This document shows, piece by piece, positions 33,564 through 39,041 of a stretch of DNA of 39,041 bases (position 1 is the stretch's first letter; each line of letters starts with the position of its first letter). The DNA lies in the NCBI GenBank assembly GCA_012842495.1, contig DUSS01000071.1:1-39041 (forward strand). The letters run 5' to 3'. This DNA comes from Candidatus Fermentithermobacillaceae bacterium. Lineage in GTDB: Bacteria > Bacillota > Sulfobacillia > Fermentithermobacillales > DUSS01. The position numbers and the translations under genes were made by a program. Below the pieces are notes generated by a model. That model did no database searches. It saw only the letters and a program-made list of their open reading frames with translations, and had not been told where the DNA came from.

Positions 33564-34520
33564 CTACCGTAGGGGCGAGAACGCCATCCTTCGGAAAGTG
33601 TGGCGCCTTCCCCTTATTGCGATCGATACGGCCATGATGTTCTCGGGTGGTACCATGCACTCCGTGTAACCCGAGTCGCCGATCTCGAAAATGTCGGCTC
33701 CGGCCATCTTGGCCCAGAGCGCAATCTGCTTCACGGTGTCCGCATCCGCACCCTCTTGGGAAGTGTGCAACCCCAGGTTCAACAAGGCTCCACGACTGTG
33801 AATATAGGACGCTAGTCTCGACACGTGCTCGATCCCCCAACCCGGGAAGGTCCCAGGGGCCGGCAGCCCTATGACGTCCACGCCAGCATCAAGAACGGCT
33901 GCTATTTCGTCTTGAGTGATGAGCTCGCTAGTACCTGCTCCCCCGAGGTTCATCAGGCCCGGTCCGTGCTCTCTTCCGTACTCGAGGATCGCTCTATCAC
34001 CTACCACTTTTTTGATCTCACGGATCGCTTCGACCAGCCTGGCGCGAGACACCCAGCCGGTCAGGCACAAGAGATCGGCTCCCTGTTCGACGGCGAGCTC
34101 GGCAATCTCTGGAGTAGCGATGATGTTGCCGTAGTGCCTCTTCAGCGCAGGCTCGTCGCCATCAGAGATAGCAAGCAGCACACCCACAGGGCGGCCGACC
34201 AGCTCGCGGATTTCCCGTGCCGTCCTGCCTCGGCCCATCTTGATCTGGACATCCGCTGTAACCTGGTCGTCAGCCGGGTTCACCGAATCCAAACCAGGAA
34301 TATAGGGGTTCTTCGGATCATAGGTGTCGAGGACGACTATGTCCGCTCCAAACGCTGCAGCCAGTTCGGCGTTAGTGACTCCATCGACCATGTTGGGGCA
34401 GCGCACCCTGGAAGCGACCATGATTGTCCGACCCTCGGACATCCGGATCGCCGCCATTAGTTCCTCCTTTCCCATGGCCAGGAGTTCCTTCGGAGTCGCG
34501 GACAAAAGACGTTTGACCAT
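33564..34520 (-). CDS. Conserved TIM-barrel-like protein of PTS operons
   Basis: A 318-residue soluble protein, first gene of the PTS operon. It shows a repeated strand-loop pattern of a beta/alpha barrel: AAFGADIVVLDTYDPK, AVEQGADLLCLTGWVSRARL, VLDAGVDVIGLPAPGTFPGW, AKMAGADIFEIGDSGY. I think this corresponds to the family listed as DUF7916, often mis-named as a haloacid dehalogenase or PEP mutase; that memory is not certain. Its role in sugar use is unknown. ATG 34520 has the excellent site AGGAGGTG, and a sigma-54 promoter lies 33 nt upstream. Confidence 0.75.
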   Translation of the reverse strand: MVKRLLSATPKELLAMGKEELMAAIRMSEGRTIMVASRVRCPNMVDGVTNAELAAAFGADIVVLDTYDPKNPYIPGLDSVNPADDQVTADVQIKMGRGRTAREIRELVGRPVGVLLAISDGDEPALKRHYGNIIATPEIAELAVEQGADLLCLTGWVSRARLVEAIREIKKVVGDRAILEYGREHGPGLMNLGGAGTSELITQDEIAAVLDAGVDVIGLPAPGTFPGWGIEHVSRLASYIHSRGALLNLGLHTSQEGADADTVKQIALWAKMAGADIFEIGDSGYTECMVPPENIMAVSIAIRGRRHTFRRMAFSPLR

Positions 34521-34552
34521 AAAATCACCTCCTCTTGCTGTTCACGTAACGT

Positions 34553-34568
34553 AGCAATAGCTGTGCCA
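34553..34568 (-). promoter_or_regulatory. Sigma-54 (-24/-12) promoter of the PTS operon
   Basis: On the minus strand the sequence reads TGGCAC-N5-TTGCT, a perfect match to the core consensus TGGCAC-N5-TTGCW. It is 33 nt upstream of the first PTS operon gene and lies just after the end of the LevR-type activator gene, which contains the sigma-54 contact motif GAFTGA. Activator sites would be within or after the activator gene. Confidence 0.9.
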
Positions 34569-34610
34569 CCGGAAGCGGCGCGAAAGCAGAGGATTTGCTG
34601 ATGGGGTACA

Positions 34611-36824
34611 TCATTCTGAGTGTGCAGAAAGGTTGCACACTCTGCACAGAAGATCGATCTCTGTTGGCTCAAGCTTCATCCGCATGACCGACTCGAATTC
34701 GTGGACAGGCGTAGCAGGCGCACCAAGGTCACGGCCTTTGAGCGCAGAGGCAACGAAATGCAGCAGCGTGGCCGCAAACAGCCCGTCATCGAGATGCTGG
34801 CCGTAGTGGTTCTCAAACCTGTAGAGCCTTTCCGCCAAATCATGAGCCACCGCTGAGACAGAGTCAGTCAAAGGAACGCTGCCTGACCTTCCCAGCGCGT
34901 TGAGAACAGATTGTACAAGCACGGCCCTTTCTGGGGGCAGCGTGTTTGCGCCCACACGCAGCCTCTCGCGCAGAGCACCGTCGCTAGCCCTGAACACCTC
35001 GTCCATTCTGATGAAACGGTCGTCCGGGATTCCCGGATTAAAGGGCCCAATGAAAATCGCGGACGTCTGCGCGGCATTTCTAACGAGATCATGGTTTTGG
35101 GGGACTGTGCACACCTCATCCGGACTCACCCCCAGAGCCACAATCCGCTCCTTGCACATCTGAGCAGCGTTCTCTCCTGTCAAGCAGAACACCACCAACC
35201 GAGGTGCGGCCTTTCCGGATGCCAACGCCACTCTATCACCAGTATCCTCATCTTGGCAGATGCTCCTCATCAAGACAATCAGACGGTTGGCCTCCTCTGA
35301 GGGTATCGACACACCGGTTATCTGGGATACATCTTGTAATAGGTCGGCCACAATACGAGACTCCGTCTCTCCGATATTTGCCGGCTTGAAAGTTTGCTGG
35401 GTCAGATCGTATTTTCCTGTCCGGACCATGCGGACTACCGAGGACAAGTGCGCTGCGAGCCAGATCGCTGCCGTGCTGAGGGTCCCCTTCCCCATTTCTT
35501 TCCGCAGGCGGGATAGCGCTTTGTTGACTGCTCTGAGCAGGCGTTCCTCCACCGGAGCAGTGCCGCGCCTCGATGATGCATCAATCGTCCAGAGAAGGCC
35601 CCTCAGTTCCGCGTTAATTAAGTCCACCACTTCGGCGTCCGGCAGCCCCTTCGCTCGGTGGGCCGCTAGCCTTTCGTTGATGAAAGCGCAGATATCAATC
35701 TCACCTGAGCCACGATGAGCACCGGAGCTTCCCTCACCCATGAAGACGAGTATCCTCGGCAACACCGCCCGCGAGTAAATGGCGATTTCTCGGTCGACGG
35801 GGGTGTTCTGCTCAATACTCAGATCTTCTTCTGAAAGACTCAACCCAGCCCCGGGCGACATCAGCGACCTCAGATACGCTCGTGCAATGGAGAGCCGGAT
35901 CCTGTTCCTCAGCTCCCGGACATTCCCAGGATAGTTCGCGGAGCAAATCTGCTCCACGCTCTTTCTCTTTACGGAAATGACCTGATTAAGCCTTGTGGCT
36001 TCTTGTTGGAGGAAACTCAACGCAAGCGAGACGCGCTCGGCAGCGGGTCGCTCCCTGAACCCCGGCACTATTAGGACCACGGGGAACCTTTTGAGGAATG
36101 TGGTCAGCAGGCTTGAGTCCACATTCTCAGTGGTCGCAGAAACTACAAACACGTCTGCGCTCATCTGCTCCGTAGACCCAAGTCGCGAATAGCATCCAGA
36201 GTCCATAAGGGAAAAAAGCATTTCCTGCCCCTCGGGGGGAAGACGGTGGACTTCATCAAGAAACAGGACTCCCCCGTCTGCTTTATCGACCAAGCCTGGC
36301 TTCTCAGAGTTTGCTCCGGTAAAGGCACCCTTGACGTGGCCGTACAGCTGCGAGAAAAGCAGCTGAGGCGTCGAGGCATAATCGGCACAGTTAAATGAAA
36401 CGAACCGATCTGGTTTGAAGACTCCCTGAGAAACACCGAAATCGTATATCATCCTAGCTATCATCGTCTTGCCGCTACCTGATGGGCCGATAAGGATGCA
36501 ATGCATTCTATTGCCAGGATAAGTGACCGCAGCTTGCGCGTCCCTTATTGTGTTTTTCAGAGACCCATCGTAGCCGATGATAGGGGTCAGATCTGCTGGA
36601 TAGCACCCGGCAGCTATGTGCTGACGACACGACGCAGCATGGAATCGGGCAGGTCTTCCGGCAAGTTTTTCCGCAAGTCCCTCCCTGACCAGCTCGTTGA
36701 GATACCTTGACGCAGTTGAGCGGTCTATCCCGATTCTCCGGGCCACGTCGTCAGCAGTCAGCCCGAGCTGGCTTCCTCCAGCTGTGCTCCTGAGTAAGGC
36801 CGCGACGCTGTCTTTGCTGCGCAT
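34611..36824 (-). CDS. LevR-type sigma-54-dependent PTS regulator
   Basis: A 737-residue transcription activator. An N-terminal helix-turn-helix (residues 20-60: [31 protein letters not shown]) is followed by the AAA+ domain: Walker A GPSGSGKT (113-120), sigma-54 contact loop GAFTGA (166-171), Walker B GVLFLDE (185-191) and arginine-finger region [15 protein letters not shown]. The C-terminal half resembles PRD domains (around 430-560 and 640-737) around a segment ([21 protein letters not shown]) like the EIIA/EIIB-related regulatory domains of LevR. Phosphorylation by PTS proteins would tune activity. It lies directly upstream of the PTS operon whose sigma-54 promoter it should drive. ATG 36824; promoter not resolved. 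Confidence 0.93.
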   Translation of the reverse strand: MRSKDSVAALLRSTAGGSQLGLTADDVARRIGIDRSTASRYLNELVREGLAEKLAGRPARFHAASCRQHIAAGCYPADLTPIIGYDGSLKNTIRDAQAAVTYPGNRMHCILIGPSGSGKTMIARMIYDFGVSQGVFKPDRFVSFNCADYASTPQLLFSQLYGHVKGAFTGANSEKPGLVDKADGGVLFLDEVHRLPPEGQEMLFSLMDSGCYSRLGSTEQMSADVFVVSATTENVDSSLLTTFLKRFPVVLIVPGFRERPAAERVSLALSFLQQEATRLNQVISVKRKSVEQICSANYPGNVRELRNRIRLSIARAYLRSLMSPGAGLSLSEEDLSIEQNTPVDREIAIYSRAVLPRILVFMGEGSSGAHRGSGEIDICAFINERLAAHRAKGLPDAEVVDLINAELRGLLWTIDASSRRGTAPVEERLLRAVNKALSRLRKEMGKGTLSTAAIWLAAHLSSVVRMVRTGKYDLTQQTFKPANIGETESRIVADLLQDVSQITGVSIPSEEANRLIVLMRSICQDEDTGDRVALASGKAAPRLVVFCLTGENAAQMCKERIVALGVSPDEVCTVPQNHDLVRNAAQTSAIFIGPFNPGIPDDRFIRMDEVFRASDGALRERLRVGANTLPPERAVLVQSVLNALGRSGSVPLTDSVSAVAHDLAERLYRFENHYGQHLDDGLFAATLLHFVASALKGRDLGAPATPVHEFESVMRMKLEPTEIDLLCRVCNLSAHSE

Positions 36825-37124
36825 TGACCTTTTCCCAACCTGTTCACAAGCCGTGTTGCCGTACTGAAGATAAGATCACGCAGATTTGCGCTGCACCCGG
36901 TTTTTGCACACGAGTTTGACTATACATTCGGCGTTGGTTGGTCTGCACCTCCTGAAGAGCCCAGTCTCCCTGTTATGCTCGGACCACAATATCACGTTTC
37001 GTTTACTAGAGATGCGAGCAGTTTATGGAACATTCGTACCGTCCTTCTCGTCCAACAAGTGTCGCAATCGTTACGGTGAAGGGAGCGGACCAACTTGTTA
37101 TCGAAGGGAAGAAAGAGACGAGGG

Positions 37125-37856
37125 ATGCCCAAGCAGCATACGAACCAGGCTGCGGTCGCGGTAACGGCCTTCATGCTAACCTTCAGTGCCGTCATCTTCG
37201 CCTTCACCCTGTCAGGGTGCGGACCAAAACCAGTCAACGTAACCTTCCGCTTCGAGAACGACACAGCTGGATGGCAGGGCTATTTTGCAGACCTTCCAGC
37301 TCAATACGAGGAAGGCATCTACGAGCTTGAGTTCAAGCATGCCCCAGTGCCCGTGGCGGGCAAGAATGACAAAGGACTGATGCTCAAAGGCCACAACCGC
37401 AGCGACGATCTTTTCATGTTCATCGCAAGGAAGTTTGACAGGAAGGACGGCTTGAAACCGAACACGGCGTATAAGGTGAGATTGTCGTTCGACCTCGCCA
37501 CGAACGTTCCAGGAGGGCTGATCGGAATCGGAGGTTCTCCAGGCGAGAGCGTCTACGTCAAGGCCGGCCTAGTCAACTCAGACCCTGAGCCGGTAGTCGC
37601 CGCCGACGGCTACTACAGGGTCCAGCTGGATAAAGGTAACCAGGCTGGAGGTGGAAAGGGCATCGTAACGCTGGGCCACGTCGCGAAATCCGGATCCGAT
37701 GCCGACTCGTATCAGTACAAATCATTCGAAGCCGAGTTTGAGGTCACCACCAATGAGAAAGGGGAAGCCTGGGTAGTCATCGGCACCGACTCGGGATTCG
37801 AAGGCCTCACCCAGGTTTACTACACCAACATAAAAGTGGTCTTCAGCCCGAAGTAA
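37125..37856 (+). CDS. Secreted lipoprotein of unknown function
   Basis: A 243-residue protein from ATG 37125. Residues 1-32 form a lipoprotein signal: QHTNQAAVAVTAFMLTFSAV then lipobox FTLSGC, the Cys being lipidated. The mature part is beta-rich (VNVTFRFENDTAGWQGYFAD, GIYELEFKHAPVPV, NTAYKVRLSFDLATNVPGGL, GGSPGESVYVKAGLV, WVVIGTDSGFEGLTQVYYTN) and looks like a carbohydrate-binding-type jelly roll, though the family is not identified. I have the impression that such proteins are widespread and unannotated. A TTG at 37095 would lengthen it but splits the signal poorly. Its divergent neighbour is the LevR-type gene. Confidence 0.75.
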   Translation: MPKQHTNQAAVAVTAFMLTFSAVIFAFTLSGCGPKPVNVTFRFENDTAGWQGYFADLPAQYEEGIYELEFKHAPVPVAGKNDKGLMLKGHNRSDDLFMFIARKFDRKDGLKPNTAYKVRLSFDLATNVPGGLIGIGGSPGESVYVKAGLVNSDPEPVVAADGYYRVQLDKGNQAGGGKGIVTLGHVAKSGSDADSYQYKSFEAEFEVTTNEKGEAWVVIGTDSGFEGLTQVYYTNIKVVFSPK

Positions 37857-37953
37857 GGAAGATAGCTCGCATATGCCGCACCCACCCGATGGAAAGAGCA
37901 CGTACGAAGTTGATCGAGACAAATGGGCGGGGTGTATTGGGGTGCAGCGACAA

Positions 37954-37980
37954 CCGGCTGCCGGCGAATCCGGCAGCCGG
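37954..37980 (+). terminator. GC-rich hairpin after the lipoprotein gene
   Basis: A perfect 11-bp inverted repeat, CCGGCTGCCGG-N5-CCGGCAGCCGG, about 98 nt after the lipoprotein stop. It is followed by only a short T tract (GAATTTG), so it may be a weak terminator, mRNA stabiliser or attenuating hairpin before the SDR gene. Confidence 0.55.
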
Positions 37981-38185
37981 TCGAATTTGCTCCGGTCCCC
38001 CGGGAAGTCAGAAAAGCTCTGCCGTGTTTCAACTGACCTTCAACGGAGCCGGGGCGAGAAGCCCGCTCTTCGACGCACGATCCCTTCATATACGTCACCC
38101 CGCAAGTGGGAAGACTCTAACTCTGTATAAAGCGAGCGGAAAAGATGGGCGTATCGGGGTACGCCAGCAAAAGGGGGCATACCCT

Positions 38186-38959
38186 ATGGAGATAACAAGG
38201 GACCTCTTCAACCTCGACGGAAAAGTGGCGATAGTCACGGGAGGCTCGAGGGGCATCGGGAAGGCGATATGCCTCGGGCTGGCGGCGTTCGGCGCAGCTG
38301 TGGCCGTCATGGGCATCAGCCAGGAGAACAAGAGGACCGCTGACGAAATCACCGCCCGTGGCGGAAAAGCCATCTTTATCCCGTGCGACGTTTCCGTTCC
38401 GGAAGACTCGAAGCGGGCGGTGGCCAGGACCGTGGAAACCTTCGGCAAACTGGATATTCTTGTGAATAACGCGGGTGTGGCCACGGTCGACCCCGCCGAG
38501 AAGGTTACCGAGGAAGAATGGGACCGGGTCATAGGCGTCAACTTGAGAGGGCTTTTCTTCATGAGCCAGGCAGCAGCTCAGGTCATGATAAAACAGGGCA
38601 AAGGTGGACGCATCATCAACATCGGAAGCGTTTTCGGCATCACCGGCAGCGAAATCGGAGCTTCCGTGTATCACGCAGCCAAGGGAGGCGTAATGATCCT
38701 CACCAGAGCTTTGGCCTGCGAATGGGCCAAGTACGGCATCCTCGTGAACACGATTGGCCCGGGCTTCATCAAGACCGAAATGACTAAGTCCATTCAGGAA
38801 TCGCCGGATCTTTACAAGCTCCTCAAGGACAGACATGCGCTGAAGAGATTCGGAGTTCCCGAAGAAATCGTAGGGGCTGTGGTTTTTTTCGCCAGCGATG
38901 CTTCGACTTTCGTTACGGGACAGAACCTGTACGTCGACGGCGGGTATAGTGCGTGGTAG
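38186..38959 (+). CDS. SDR-family NAD(P)-dependent oxidoreductase
   Basis: A 257-residue classical short-chain dehydrogenase. The cofactor motif is VTGGSRGIGKAI (TGxxxGxG), CDV and NNAGVA follow, the catalytic Ser is in NIGSVFG, and the YHAAKGG motif (YxxxK) gives the Tyr and Lys; GPGFIKTEMT lies near the active-site lid, and GQNLYVDGGYSAW closes the fold. This is close to 3-oxoacyl reductase, gluconate 5-dehydrogenase or similar sugar dehydrogenases; the substrate is not assignable. ATG 38186 has AGGGGG about 9 nt upstream; a longer in-frame frame has no ribosome binding site. Complete. Confidence 0.92.
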   Translation: MEITRDLFNLDGKVAIVTGGSRGIGKAICLGLAAFGAAVAVMGISQENKRTADEITARGGKAIFIPCDVSVPEDSKRAVARTVETFGKLDILVNNAGVATVDPAEKVTEEEWDRVIGVNLRGLFFMSQAAAQVMIKQGKGGRIINIGSVFGITGSEIGASVYHAAKGGVMILTRALACEWAKYGILVNTIGPGFIKTEMTKSIQESPDLYKLLKDRHALKRFGVPEEIVGAVVFFASDASTFVTGQNLYVDGGYSAW

Positions 38960-39041
38960 CGCCGGTACCCACGGCCCTTCCGTTCCGTCACTCACGCCGT
39001 GCATAGAACCTGCAACCCGGGTACGACCTAAGTACCTCGAA

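Noticed and set aside
37889..38185. N-terminal extension of the SDR frame
   Set aside because: It includes the hairpin region and lacks a ribosome binding site; ATG 38186 places the cofactor motif at the usual distance.

Overview
The window reads like a chromosomal accessory region of an anaerobic Bacillota (Firmicutes) bacterium, possibly thermophilic. The grounds are strong GGAGG-type ribosome binding sites, frequent GTG and TTG starts, moderately high GC, lactose/cellobiose-type PTS genes with a LevR-type activator, and a small double-CxxC protein typical of clostridial lineages. The species cannot be named from the sequence. No rRNA, tRNA, CRISPR array or intact insertion sequence was found.

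Region 1 (1-2270): a terminator from an upstream gene, wreckage of a MNT/HEPN toxin-antitoxin pair, a tandem GNAT acetyltransferase and a small zinc-ribbon-like protein. Region 2 (2269-13903, minus strand): a complete type 4 BREX phage-defence operon. In transcription order it holds a protein with sigma region 1.1-like domains, BrxP (PAPS-reductase fold, ferredoxin and DUF4007 domains), a second stand-alone DUF4007 protein, BrxC ATPase, PglZ phosphatase-fold protein and BrxL AAA+ protein. Genes overlap or lie within about 70 nt of each other. No PglX-type methyltransferase is present, as expected for type 4. Upstream and co-directional lie a small ORF, an HD-domain protein and a frameshifted small gene (13921-16041). 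The two DUF4007 copies and the sigma-1.1-like protein are the most novel elements.

Region 3 (16.2-18.0 kb): remnants of a patatin lipase and a GT4 glycosyltransferase, each keeping both ends but missing the middle, then an intact VapBC toxin-antitoxin pair with a palindromic operator. Region 4 (18.0-24.3 kb): an ABC exporter with a tiny overlapping upstream ORF faces a winged-helix-like protein of unknown function across nested palindromes. A SAM methyltransferase and an ABC ATPase/permease pair follow, the ATPase lacking its N-terminus.

Region 5 (24.6-30 kb): a Sir2 deacylase, then convergently an efflux operon (MerR-GNAT-GNAT regulator, ABC ATPase, two ABC-2 permeases) driven from a promoter carrying a 23-bp palindrome. 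Region 6 (30.4-36.8 kb): a sugar-uptake operon (barrel-like protein, EIIB, EIIC, SIS-domain isomerase/deglycase, EIIA) downstream of a LevR-type sigma-54 activator, with a near-perfect -24/-12 promoter between activator and operon. Region 7 (37-39 kb): a secreted lipoprotein and an SDR oxidoreductase separated by a strong hairpin.
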